NCBI GenBank assembly: GCA_039720395.1
Contig: CM077822.1
Coordinates: 19,488,589-19,552,588, forward strand
Origin: Liquidambar formosana
Lineage: Eukaryota; Streptophyta; Magnoliopsida; Saxifragales; Altingiaceae
Reading direction: 5' to 3'
Length of the DNA: 64,000 bases
The notes beneath the pieces were generated by a model that did not search any database, was not told where the DNA came from, and worked only from the letters and a program-made list of their open reading frames with translations. This document shows, piece after piece, positions 21,734-31,846 of the stretch (the first letter of the stretch is position 1; every line of letters begins with the position of its first letter). The position numbers and the translations under genes were made by a program.

Positions 21734-24700
21734 ATGGATATTTATGGCATGGATATAGATCCTAGGAATGACGTCCCCCCGGAGCTCGTCGAGCGAAGGA
21801 AAAGGGGTGTCACCGAACCTAACATGGATAAATTGGAATCAATCAATTTAGGGACAAATGAATTGCCAAAGATAATTAAAATTGGGATAACCCTTTCACC
21901 ACTTGAAAAAGAAAAGCTGATAGCCCTCCTAAAGGCCAACATAACGGCCTTTGCATGGTCTTATGAAGATATGCCCGGCATAGATCCAGACATTGTGCAG
22001 CACTTCATCCCCACCAATCCCCTTAAAAAGCCAGTAAAGCAAAAATTGAGAAGATTGAAACCCGAGTGGGCATTGAAGGTAAAGGAGGAAGTAACCAAGC
22101 AACTCGATGCGGGGTTCCTACAGGTTGTGGAGTATCCCAAGTGGTTATCTAATATAGTTCCCGTGCCTAAAAAGGATGGAAAAGTGAGGATGTGTGTGGA
22201 TTTTCGAGATCTTAATGCAGCAAGCCCTAAGGATGATTTTCCTTTGCCTCACATTGATGTATTGGTAGATAGTACTGTAGGACATGCGCTCCTCTCTTTC
22301 ATGGATGGGTTTTCCGGATACAATCAGATAAAGATGGCGCCGCAAGATATGGAGAAAACGGCCTTTATCACACAGTGGGGAACATATTGTTACAAAGTGA
22401 TGCCGTTCGGTTTGAGAAATGCCGGGGCTACCTATCAGAGAGCTGCTACAACATTGCTGCATGACATGATCCATAAGGAGGTGGAAGTATATGTGGACGA
22501 CATGATCGTGAAGTCCGTGGATCGAGAAGGACACTTCAGGGCACTGGAAAGGTTCCTGGAGCGAGCAAAGAAGTACAACTTGCGGTTGAATCCTCAGAAA
22601 TGCGCTTTTGGTGTCACTGCAGGCAAGCTATTAGGATTTATGATTACTCAGAGAGGAATCGAAGTCGATCCAGGAAAAATCAAGGCCATTGTAGAGATGG
22701 AGCCGCCTAGCACAGAGAAGCAGATTCGAGGGTTCTTGGGGAGAATTCAGTACATAAGCAGGTTCATTGCTAATTTGACCATGGTGTGTGAACCGATTTT
22801 CAAGTTGCTTAAGAAGGGTGTGCCGAAGGTATGGAATGAAGAATGTCAAGAAGCCCTTGAGACTATCAAAAGGTATTTTAGTAATCCACCAATTCTAGTT
22901 CCCCCGCGACAAGGTGAACCGTTATTGTTATACTTGACGGTCACTGAAACCGCGACGGGAGCTATGCTAGCTCAGTACCTTGAGGGGTCGAAAAAGGAGA
23001 ATGCCATTTACTATTTAAGCAAGAAGATGACAGATTATGAGGTGAAGTACAATGCCATAGAGAAGGCTTGTGTGGCTTTGGTATGGGCAACTCAGAAACT
23101 CCGTCACTACATGATGTCGTATGAGGTTTTCTTGATAAGTCGAATGGATCCGCTGAAGTACCTGATAGAAAGGCCGGTTTTATCCTACAGAATTGCCCGT
23201 TGGTCAATTCTTCTCAATGAATTCGACATAAAGTATGTAACACAGAAGTCAGTAAAAGGAAGTGTCATTGCAGATTACTTGGCTAGCTGCCCTGTGGCGT
23301 CATCAGAACAATTTAATGACCAATTCCCCGATGAGGATGTCCTGGAGATTGGAAAGAAGATTTGGAAGGTATACTTCGATGGAGCTGCAAATAAGAGAGG
23401 GTATGGGATAGGAGTCCTACTGGTTTCACCTGAAGAAGCATTTACACCCTTGGCAGTCAAGCTAGGGTTTGAAGCAACCAACAACATTGCTGAGTATGAA
23501 GCCTGCATCCTCGCGCTGGAAGCTGCACTAGAATTGGGGATCAAAAAGTTAGAGGTTTTCGGAGATTCAGCACTGATTATCTGCCAGATAAAAGGAGAGT
23601 GGAAGACTCGTGATGAGAAGCTGCTGCCATATCATGCATACTTAGAAGCCTTGACTAAAGAATTTGTGGAAATAGAGTTCAATTATTTGTCAAGAAATAA
23701 GAATCAGTTCGCCAATGCTTTGGCAACTCTGGCTTCCATGGTGGAAATCCCGGATGGTGGGAATGTAAAACCGTTGGTGATAGAATGTAGAGAAAAACCT
23801 GTGTATTGCTGTTCTATTCGAGAAGGAGAAGTGAAAGATGGCCATCCTTGGTACTATGACATCATGAAATTCATTGAGGAAAGGGAGTATCCTGAAGGAG
23901 CAACCCGCGTTGATAGGAGAACACTGAGGAGACTAGCAAGTCACTATGTTTTGTGTGGAGGAAAGCTATACCGAAGGTCATACGATGGGGTCCATCTGTT
24001 GTGTGTCACTGAGGAAGAAGCCGAACGTCTTGTTAGTGAAATCCATGAAGGAGTTGGAGCACTGCACATGAATGGTTATATGCTAGCTAAGAAGATCATG
24101 AGGTTGGGTTACTATTGGTCTACAATGGAGAGAGATTGCCATGCACATGTTAAGAAGTGTCACAAATGTCAAGTCTTTGCTAATGGACAACACTTGCCTT
24201 CCATGCCTTTGACAAGCATGTCATCACCTTGGCCGTTTGCAGTATGGGGAATAGATATAATTGGGCAGATTAAGCCGAAAGCCTCCAATGGACATGAGTA
24301 CATCTTGGTAGCTATCGATTACTTCACTAAATGGGTAGAGGCAGCATCTTTCAAGACCCTGAATGCCAAGAAGGTAGCACAGTTCATACAGCTCAACATC
24401 ATCTACAGGTATGGGGTACCCCATGAGATTATTTCAGACAATGGTCAGCACTTTCAGAAAGAAACCAAGGAGCTTTTGCAGAAATACAACATAGTGCACC
24501 ATCTATCCTCCCCTTATCGCCCGCAGACTAATGGAGCAGTGGAGGCCGCCAACAAGAATGTTAAGAAGATACTACAGAAAACAGCTGACACCTACACTGA
24601 TTGGCATGAGAAGTTGCCATTAGCCTTGTGGGGCTATAGAACATCTGTGAGATCATCAACAGGGGCTACCCCTTATTCCTTGGTGTATGGGATGGAGGCT

Positions 24701-25093
24701 GTTTTGCCTATTGAGTTGGAGGTACCGTCATTACGGGTTGCTATGGAGAGTCAGATAGCAGAAGCAGATTGGGTTAAGAACCGTTATGATGAGCTGGCAT
24801 TGCTCGATGAAAGGCGATTGAGGGCCTTGTATCATGTGCAGGGATATCAGCGAAGGGTTGCAAGAGCATTCAACAAGCATGTCAAAGACCGAGGTTTGAA
24901 GACAGGGGATTTGGTGTTGAAAGAAATCAGAGCTCCTATTTTTGATCCACGAGGAAAGTTCAAGCCAAGTTGGGGTGGCCCGTATGTTATCAAGGAGATA
25001 TTGCCAGCAGGAGCTGTTCGCCTCATGGATTTAGATGGAATTGAGTTCGCTCGTCCTACCAATTTGGATCAATTGAAGAAGTATTATGTGTAA
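21734..25093 (+). CDS. pol: B1 pol: reverse transcriptase, two RNase H domains, integrase
   Basis: About 1119 residues from MDIYGMDID; the frame is also open upstream to the predicted splice acceptor. Order: RT from about residue 142 with active site YVDD near residue 253; gypsy-type RNase H (YYLSKKMTDYEVKYNAIE); archaeal-type RNase H with acidic residues D549, E587 and D611; integrase zinc finger (H..H..CHKC, about 778-812); integrase core D841, D902, E937; and a C-terminal region ending NLDQLKKYYV. Two RNase H domains are a known mark of the Tat lineage. Oddities: the fourth RNase H acidic position is N661 here (FANALATLA) where A1 and C have D, and the integrase spacing is D-x34-E. No stops or frameshifts seen. 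Confidence 0.95.
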   Translation: MDIYGMDIDPRNDVPPELVERRKRGVTEPNMDKLESINLGTNELPKIIKIGITLSPLEKEKLIALLKANITAFAWSYEDMPGIDPDIVQHFIPTNPLKKPVKQKLRRLKPEWALKVKEEVTKQLDAGFLQVVEYPKWLSNIVPVPKKDGKVRMCVDFRDLNAASPKDDFPLPHIDVLVDSTVGHALLSFMDGFSGYNQIKMAPQDMEKTAFITQWGTYCYKVMPFGLRNAGATYQRAATTLLHDMIHKEVEVYVDDMIVKSVDREGHFRALERFLERAKKYNLRLNPQKCAFGVTAGKLLGFMITQRGIEVDPGKIKAIVEMEPPSTEKQIRGFLGRIQYISRFIANLTMVCEPIFKLLKKGVPKVWNEECQEALETIKRYFSNPPILVPPRQGEPLLLYLTVTETATGAMLAQYLEGSKKENAIYYLSKKMTDYEVKYNAIEKACVALVWATQKLRHYMMSYEVFLISRMDPLKYLIERPVLSYRIARWSILLNEFDIKYVTQKSVKGSVIADYLASCPVASSEQFNDQFPDEDVLEIGKKIWKVYFDGAANKRGYGIGVLLVSPEEAFTPLAVKLGFEATNNIAEYEACILALEAALELGIKKLEVFGDSALIICQIKGEWKTRDEKLLPYHAYLEALTKEFVEIEFNYLSRNKNQFANALATLASMVEIPDGGNVKPLVIECREKPVYCCSIREGEVKDGHPWYYDIMKFIEEREYPEGATRVDRRTLRRLASHYVLCGGKLYRRSYDGVHLLCVTEEEAERLVSEIHEGVGALHMNGYMLAKKIMRLGYYWSTMERDCHAHVKKCHKCQVFANGQHLPSMPLTSMSSPWPFAVWGIDIIGQIKPKASNGHEYILVAIDYFTKWVEAASFKTLNAKKVAQFIQLNIIYRYGVPHEIISDNGQHFQKETKELLQKYNIVHHLSSPYRPQTNGAVEAANKNVKKILQKTADTYTDWHEKLPLALWGYRTSVRSSTGATPYSLVYGMEAVLPIELEVPSLRVAMESQIAEADWVKNRYDELALLDERRLRALYHVQGYQRRVARAFNKHVKDRGLKTGDLVLKEIRAPIFDPRGKFKPSWGGPYVIKEILPAGAVRLMDLDGIEFARPTNLDQLKKYYV

Positions 25094-25175
25094 GGCCTGC
25101 TAGGTTGAAAACCCATAAGGGCGGCCTAGGCAAAAGTTAAGGCATTTGAACTACGAGGGCCTGATTCCCCATTCC

Positions 25176-25206
<31 letters not shown>

Positions 25207-25431
25207 AAAAGAAAAAAAAATGAAAAGAAAAGAAAAAATGAAAAAAGGATGGGGATACGTAGGCAGCCCATAAAGTTACCTTGGGTGCGGTCCAAACAAC
25301 ACCACAACAACAAATCTCAAAATTGAATTATTATTGGCAATTCATTTAGAACTAATTGATTGACATAGCAATTTATTGATGTTAGATAAAGAACTATTGA
25401 CATGCCATAGATAACCTATTTCTAAAAGTCT
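25094..25431 (+). other. Post-pol spacer of B1 with A-rich tract and conserved motif
   Basis: Holds a conserved block after the pol stop (GGTTGAAAACCC near 25105), an A-rich tract (about 25178-25246) and the motif ATACGTAGGC...TTGGGTGCGGTC (25255-25291). All three recur in A1 (42611-42820) and inverted in C (62145-62311). Sense pol and the antisense gene converge here. Confidence 0.7.
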
Positions 25432-26718
25432 TCAAGTCTTTTTGTTTTTCTTCAGAGTCTCTTGGTTTGCTTTCTTCTCTTTTCTTTCAAGTTTTCGCTT
25501 CTTTCGCAAGTCATGAGCATGTGCTGCTTCCACTGCTTCCAGAATGTCTTCCCTGCAAAATCCAAGTCCCGTGTCCTTGATAAGGTCATAAATCCTTTTC
25601 CTGCGAAGGGTTTCTCTTTCACCCAAGCTAGTCTTCAACCATGTCTTGTATTCAGGGCTCATGACATAAGGCCCATCAGTGTTCTCAACTCGAGTCAGTT
25701 TCAGTTGGTCAGTCCATCTAGTCTTGGCCCACTTAACCATTGTGGGGCCCACAGGTTCGACAGAATGATCAAATACCACAGAAGTAGGTATGGTTTGCAT
25801 GGCACCCAGTTGACGAAGGATTCTTGAAGTCCAATAGAAGGAAGTTGATCTCAACCCTATAAGCTTGACCATAGCACACCCAGAAGTTCGAAGAAGAATT
25901 TGTTCCTTGCATCCCCATGTGGAGACAAACCACCTGATGTTTCGCCATGAGAGAGTTTGGAAGTAGCCCAACCATTCCCTCAAAGAAAATTGACCAGGGA
26001 GTTCAACTCGACGGCAGCAGTAATGTTGAGGTTTGTATGGATTGATGGTGGCAGGAGATAAGAAATTAAGCCTTTCAAGAAGCCACATCTGCAGTAGAAT
26101 GGGGCTCCCTCCTAATGGGGCTTGTGGGTTATCATGAACTTTGTCTAAACTGTTGAGAGTTTCAGCTAGCACTATGGGAATCAGGTTGTTGTGTTCAAGA
26201 AGAAAAGGGATCAGTTCGCATATTTGAATAGGGACATAGAGAGTCCCCGTGGAGATAAGGAAGCGACCAATCAAGCAGAAAGCAAGAGCATGTTGAGTGG
26301 GAAGGTTGAAATTCAAGGTACCTTTGCTGTCATGAGCCAAGAAGGAAGTTGCTATTTCCATGAGATTCACCTTATGATCCTTCACAAATATGGAGGCCTC
26401 TTGTTGAGAAATCCCAAGGAAGTTGGAGAAGGAAATCAAGTAACTTGAGCGTGGAGTAGGGAGGATGAAAGGTCCTACAGGTGAAACTCCATACAAAGCG
26501 CAGAACTCTTCCATTGTTGGGCATAGTTCTTCATAGTTGAAGCGGAATACATGAAGTTGGGGATCCCAAAAATAAGTAGCAGCAGTAAGAAGAGTGGTTT
26601 CAAGCTTCACATGCATCAAAGAGAACAACGGATCCAAGCAGTAGCGCTTGAACTCCTTCCTTGCCTCCGCACTCATAACCTTCAGAAAATCACTCAAGAG
26701 TTTGTCTAGGGCTTCCAT
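25432..26718 (-). CDS. DUF7745-like protein, antisense cargo gene of B1
   Basis: Single-exon, 428 residues, opposite in direction to the element. It resembles the plant DUF7745 family, of unknown function and often found in retrotransposons; this is recognition from memory of motifs such as AATYFWDP and ELCPTMEEFCALYG, not a search. The fold looks mostly helical. The C-terminal 30 residues are Lys/Arg-rich (DLRKKRKLERKEKK), as in a nuclear localisation signal. There is a TATA box 49 bp upstream of the ATG and a palindrome 144 bp upstream. Homologues lie at the same place in A1 (42942-47342, split) and C (60673-61957, decayed), so the gene belongs to the element lineage. Function not known. 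Confidence 0.85.
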   Translation of the reverse strand: MEALDKLLSDFLKVMSAEARKEFKRYCLDPLFSLMHVKLETTLLTAATYFWDPQLHVFRFNYEELCPTMEEFCALYGVSPVGPFILPTPRSSYLISFSNFLGISQQEASIFVKDHKVNLMEIATSFLAHDSKGTLNFNLPTQHALAFCLIGRFLISTGTLYVPIQICELIPFLLEHNNLIPIVLAETLNSLDKVHDNPQAPLGGSPILLQMWLLERLNFLSPATINPYKPQHYCCRRVELPGQFSLREWLGYFQTLSWRNIRWFVSTWGCKEQILLRTSGCAMVKLIGLRSTSFYWTSRILRQLGAMQTIPTSVVFDHSVEPVGPTMVKWAKTRWTDQLKLTRVENTDGPYVMSPEYKTWLKTSLGERETLRRKRIYDLIKDTGLGFCREDILEAVEAAHAHDLRKKRKLERKEKKANQETLKKNKKT

Positions 26719-26766
26719 AACTTGCTCTCAATGAATGTTAGTAGGGTTTGAGACCCCTTGGATGTG

Positions 26767-26774
26767 CTTTTATA
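26767..26774 (-). promoter_or_regulatory. TATA box of the B1 DUF7745-like gene
   Basis: TATAAAAG on the minus strand, 49 bp before the ATG. A1 has TATAAAAA at 47387-47394 and C has TATAAAAA near 60618, at similar spacing. Confidence 0.65.
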
Positions 26775-26861
26775 GGAAAAAATTCGGAAATCCGTGTTTT
26801 GGAAGGTGGAATCCCGTCAAAATAGGAAGTTTCCTAAAATCAGGCGAAACACCGCTTCGGG

Positions 26862-26941
26862 CTCGGGTGACCACCCAGGCCTGGGCGGCTAGCCGCCTGG
26901 GCCCAGGCGGCTAGCCGCCCAGCCCCAGGTGGTCACCCGAG
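26862..26941 (-). promoter_or_regulatory. GC-rich palindrome upstream of the B1 DUF7745-like gene
   Basis: 80 bp, almost identical to the LTR palindrome at 14633-14712, including the CTCGGGTGACCACC and GGTGGTCACCCGAG arms. It lies about 90 bp upstream of the gene's TATA box. The flanking DNA is unrelated to the LTR, so only this module is shared. Confidence 0.8.
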
Positions 26942-27194
26942 GCCGCCGCTTTGTTTTGCCCATTTTTGCCTTGTTATGCCTTCGTTTGGCCCTTTTGTGA
27001 TGTTTTGACTCTTTTGTGCTTGATTTAAGCCCGCTTTTCACACAATACAAGATCATATCATTGCAATAAAGTTCAAACATAGATTCATCAAGTATCCATA
27101 ATAGGAGTTCAAGGTTGGGAATTGAAATTCCTAATTAATACATAACAAGATAGATAGAAAGGTTCCAACATTCCTAACAAGAGGTGAGTGAAAC
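26942..27194. other. Spacer between the two antisense genes of B1
   Basis: No gene or repeat recognised. It lies between the promoter of the DUF7745-like gene and the 3' end of the PMD gene. Confidence 0.5.
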
Positions 27195-29855
27195 TCAATG
27201 ATTTCCCGTGGGCCTTCTCTTTTGACTTGGCCCCGCTCCATCATGCCCTGCACGAGGCGCTCTAGGAGGGGGCATATCCTGTGGTGGATTAGATGATGAT
27301 GCCTGTTGCAAATAAAGATAATGAGTTAGGAGGGCAATGATGTCAATCCTAGTTGAAAGTTAATAAGATGATCACTTACTTGGGGATTTAAGCGTGCTTC
27401 CAGAACTGAGTTCTCTAAACTCATTCGCACAAGATCCCTCCTCAATCCTTCATTGAGTTCAATGCATTCCTGGGCATACTCCCGTGGAACCTAGGAAAGT
27501 ATAAACATGGTTAACAATAATGAAAGAATCCAATTTCAAAAAGATAAGAGTTTAGAACTCACATTCTCATAATATGGATCGATCTTGGGATATTCATCGA
27601 ATGGTGGATGGGTAATGTCAGTCTTCACAAATTTTGTCCCACTGCACAAGTTCACATACCAATTTAGTTGTGGGAGGGGTGGAGGTTGATTTCCTTCAAG
27701 GTCCTCATCCTCGTCATTGTAAGTCATCCCAGTGGCAGATCCAACTGTGGAGCTGTGTCCCCTTGCCCGTCGGCCCTGAAATTCAAATGCTTGTCAAATG
27801 GAGTCTTTCTTATAATCTTAAAAAGGAGTTTAAGAGTGTGGGGAGCTCACCCCTTGAGGTGGGAGACCAGTGACCCTAGGATTCATAAGATATTGTCGAC
27901 AGAAGGCAGTGTATTCTATGCGAGGGGAGGTGAATCCCTCAGCATCCCAACCCCTCAGAGCCTCTTCTAGTTCATCCCCCACTAGGTGGCTAGTGTGTCT
28001 CATGTTCTTTGGTGGCATGGAAGGTGTCACAGCTGCATTCATATTTCCATGGACTTGTCTCAGGACTCGCTCCCCAAGATACCAGCATCTACCTGTGGGG
28101 CCTTCAAAGAGGACCCTTTTGCTTGTCAACTCCAAACAAGAGGAGTACTTCTCAGGTAGCCTATGCTCCCACAACCTCCATGGATCCCATTCCATCTGTT
28201 GAGTTTGAAATGAGAAATGAAAGAAAAAAGATAAAAAAGAGAAAGAGAAAGAAAGATTTTACCATATCAGTAGTCAAGCTGGCAAGATATGCCCTTGCAT
28301 GGGCATAATCGTGTCGATTGGAGGCTCTTGTAGCCAAGCAAGATGGAGCATAATTCTGAAGGATGGGCCATGACATGGCATCACTAGCAAGAGTCGGGCG
28401 ACACATGTTCAGGTACTCGTAGTACCATATCTGTGGAAAACCAAAGAAAAAGAAGAAATCATGTGTGTGTTAAGTTTCGGGAAATAATAGAGAATTGAAT
28501 GTTCTTTGTTACCTCCCAAACGAAAGGAAGTCCCCCAAAGTTCTTGGCAACTCCTCGGGACATGTCAGTCATGGAGCGATACATGTTTGCGAAAGCAGCT
28601 CCACCCCAATTGTATCTCCCAATTTTGTTCACATCTTCCATGCTAGCTAGCAACTCAAGTCGAGCCATGTCATTGGTGCCCGCAAAGAAGGTGCATGAAA
28701 TCATGTAGAGCAAGAAAGCTCTCACAATGTATTGGGGATCCGTCCCCTCATTCTCTTCTTCAGTGGCAAAGGTGTTGTAGAGCCAAGTACGGCGCACACC
28801 TTTTGGGCTTAATTCCGCTTCAACCCCAAGTAGAGCTACTATGTAGTTTTGATCCATGTTGGCATGTTCATAGTAGTCCAAGCGCTTGCCTTTCAAGCTC
28901 AACCCAGTTATCATGGTGAAATCCTTAGGGGTCATGGTCATCTCCCCGAAGCTAAAATGGAAAGTGTTGGTGGTGTCCCACCATAGCTCTGTCAAGGCAA
29001 ATAATGCTTGCCTATCCCATTGCTCGTTCCATAGAGCATCTAGGAAGGGCTCAAAACCCGCCTTCTTTACTATCTTGCGAGCACGTGGTTGGGCATGTTC
29101 CATATATCTCCACCAAGAGATGAGTCCCTTTATTGATGTCCTTGTACGGAGACTTTGGAAGTCGGGCTATGTCAAAAGATTGTGTATTGAGTTAGCATAG
29201 AAAACATAGAGATATTGGGCATACATTGGTAATTGATTTCAAATGGTTTTCCAAAAGTTTTAAAATTTGGGTTTTGATTCATGAAATGAATTAGGAATGA
29301 ATGCCCATGACCTTGTGTATTCAAATTCATTGGTTTTGTAAGGATTGAACATGTTTTTGCCTTTCGGGCATTTTATCGAACACTTGGTGTGTGACTTGTT
29401 TTCAAGCATTGAAATGAAAGATTTTTGTATACCAAATCCTTGCCAAGACCATTTGACTTTACACTACAATGAAAACCAATTGATTTTTCAAGAATTGAAC
29501 ATGTTTTTGTCTCTTTGGCATTTTATCAAACACTTGGTGGGCATCTTTTCTCAAGCATTGGGAAACAAGCTTTTTGCACATTCAATCCTTGCTAAATCAA
29601 TGAACTTGGCTTAACAATGATAGAAACAATCAAAAGAAGATCATGGGAATGCATTTTATCCAATAGAAATCAAAATTTCATGATAAACATGTTAAGTTGG
29701 GAAGAACTAACCTCATGTTGGGAATGGAGGTAGGAGAGATGCTTCTTAGGTTCAAGCAACACCTTGTCTTGGGATGCATCATAGATTGGTGCCTTGTATG
29801 TATTCTTGATCACATAATATGGATACTTGATGTTGGAATCATTGCTAGAAGCCAT
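27195..29855 (-). CDS. Seven-exon plant mobile domain (PMD) protein, antisense cargo gene of B1
   Basis: Modelled from splice signals. Coding exons on the minus strand: 29855-29712, 29166-28513, 28430-28263, 28195-27851, 27775-27563, 27490-27380, 27302-27195 (TGA). All six introns are GT-AG and phase 0, and the joined frame is open for about 580 codons. Exon 2 holds the PMD core (TELWWDTTNTFHFSFGEM, then ITGLSLKG), as in the MAIN/MAIL1 and aminotransferase-like plant mobile domain family (PF10536), known both as host genes and as transposon cargo. The final exon is basic (SQKRRP), possibly a nuclear signal. C at 56958-60182 has the same exon structure. Introns can survive because the element's genomic RNA carries this gene in antisense. 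Molecular function is unknown; MAIN/MAIL1 act in gene expression and transposon silencing. Confidence 0.85.
29167..29711 (-). other. Intron 1 of the B1 PMD gene with internal repeat
   Basis: Contains two diverged copies (about 29345 and 29488) of a unit with GAACATGTTTTTG and CATTTTATC[A/G]AACACTTGG. The same unit is expanded in intron 1 of the C copy, so the intron is homologous. Confidence 0.65.
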
Positions 29856-30153
29856 TGTTGGTGGTTGAGCTTGTATGTGAGAAAAATGGGTTTGATAAGA
29901 AAGATGATGAATTTGATCTTGCAACTTGATGATTGATGCTGGTTTTTTGTTGTTGAATGACTTGTTCTTGATGCTATTTCATGCACACAACTTGAATTGA
30001 AAGTGAAACTTTGATTGAGAATGTGTTTGTGAGTGTTTGGAGAAGATGGAATGAGTTTCTAGAGAGAGAAACTCTCAATTTTCGAAATTGGGTGAGTGTG
30101 AGCACAAATGGGGGGTCAAGGGTTTAAAAACCCAGAATTTTGAGGACCCTAGC

Positions 30154-30230
30154 CTCGGGTAACCGCCCAGCATGGGGCGGCAAGCCGCCTGGGCTTGGGC
30201 GGCAAGCCACCAGCAGCCAGGTGGTCACCC
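30154..30230 (-). promoter_or_regulatory. Palindrome upstream of the B1 PMD gene
   Basis: CTCGGGTAACCGCCCAG ... GGCGGCAAGCCGCC ... CAGGTGGTCACCC, a diverged member of the B-type palindrome, about 300 bp upstream of the PMD start. No clear TATA box lies between; the nearest AT-rich motif is TTTAAA at about 30123. Confidence 0.7.
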
Positions 30231-30639
30231 CCCCTTGCTCGCTCCGTTGCGCTCGTTTGGCCTTTGCTCGCTTATTCGCGCTTTTGAACCCTCTTTGAGA
30301 TGAAATCTCAAGCTTGTTTTGAGTTGAAAAATGAATAAATATCTTGACTTTGTTTGACATGAAATGATTTGAAAGAGATTGCATTGATGGCCCTTGTGTG
30401 GGCATGGCATGCTAGTAGGGTTGAACAACCCTTTCTATGCATATGGTTTTGGTCGTTAGGGATGAATTCCCTCCTATGTCACTATGATTCGTTGTCATTT
30501 GGGATAAAGATACCTTCCCTATATGCATGTGAATGATTGCTTTCATGAGGAGAATGTGTCTCCTATATGAGTTGATGTTTGAGTTGAGGCATGAATAGCC
30601 TCCATGTGAGATGACTTGGTGAATTTGTTGAGTGTTGGT
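30231..30639. other. B1 3' region before the repeat array
   Basis: No gene seen. AT-rich sequence upstream of the PMD palindrome that grades into the tandem repeats. Confidence 0.45.
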
Positions 30640-31660
30640 AAGTAGAAGCTTACCTTTGTCTTGATGACTTAGTGAGAGAAAGATGCAATCTTTCTCATGA
30701 TTACATGCTTACCTTGATGATTTGAAAGATGCAATCTTTCTCCATGACTTGTGTTTACCTTGATGGTTTGATTATGAGAAGGGCGCGATCTTTCTCATGC
30801 TATGTGTTCACCTTGAGAGTTTGATATGAAAAGGATGCAATCTTTCTCACGTCCTATGTTTACCTTGATGACTTGAAAGATGCGATCTTTCCCAATGGTA
30901 TGTGTTTACCCTGATTGAAGGTTGTGACCTTCCTCGTGCTATGTGACTACCTTAACAATTGAATGATAACCTTGATGGTTTGAATATGAGAAGGATGTAT
31001 CTTTCTCATGCTTTGAGATAGCCTTGATGGCTTCCTGTGGTATGTGTTTACCTTGATTGATTTGAGCAAGAGAAGGACGTGATCTTTCTCGTGTTATGTG
31101 ATTTACCTTGATATTTGAATGATAACCTTGATGGTTTGAATATGAGAAGGATGTATCTTTCTCATATTTTGGGATAGCCTTGATGGCATGGTGTTACCTC
31201 GTACTATTCGCCAGTTGTCACTGGCAAAGTATGGGAAGACCTTTCATCGAACGAAGTTCGATGTAAGCTATGGATACCTTGTACTATTCACCAGTTGTCA
31301 CTGGTACAGTATGGGAAGACCTTTCATCGAACGAAGTTCGATGTAAGTTATGGATACCTCGTACTATTCGCCAGTTGTCACTGGCATAGTATAGGAAGAC
31401 CTTTCATCGAACGAAGTTCGATGTAAGCTATGGATACCTCGTATTATTCACCAGTTGTCACTGGTGCAGTATGGGATGTGATTACCTTGATAATTGAGTA
31501 ATAACCTTGACGGTTTGAATATGAGAAGGATGTATCTTTCTCATATTTTGGGATGGCCTTGATGGCATAATGTTACCTCGTACCATTCGCCAGTTGTCAC
31601 TGGCATAGAATTGGAAGACCTTTCATCGAACGAAGTTCGATGTAACCTGTGGATACCTCA
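30640..31660 (+). repeat. Hairpin tandem array in the B1 3' region
   Basis: First part (about 30640-31190): irregular units with stems such as GAGAAAGA (30676-30683) pairing TCTTTCTC (30689-30696), and GAAGGT/ACCTTC at 30917-30932. Second part (31195-31480, plus a copy near 31565-31650): 80-bp units, each with CCAGT/ACTGG and ATCGAAC/GTTCGAT hairpins; the latter start at 31246, 31326, 31406 and 31625. Ogre elements are known for variable 3' tandem repeats. Confidence 0.8.
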
Positions 31661-31846
31661 TCTTGTTCCCCAGTGAAACTGGTATACAGCATGAGAGGAG
31701 TTCTGTAGAACTTATGAAGAGTACCTTTGTACTTGTGTATGATGAATTCGAAGAATTCAATGATATGTTCACCCTCTTTTCCCCAGTGGGTCTTGATGAA
31801 ATCAATTCCCCGGGCAAAAATGGGTTGTTCTTTTGGTCATTGGTTC

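Noticed and set aside
22145..22534. Long antisense frames inside pol and gag-pro
   Set aside because: Shadows of the coding strand; they are not conserved as proteins and lack start context.
25178..25246. A-rich tract as the poly(A) tail of a LINE or retrogene
   Set aside because: It occurs at the same place in A1 and C followed by a conserved motif, and there is no target duplication; it is an element component.
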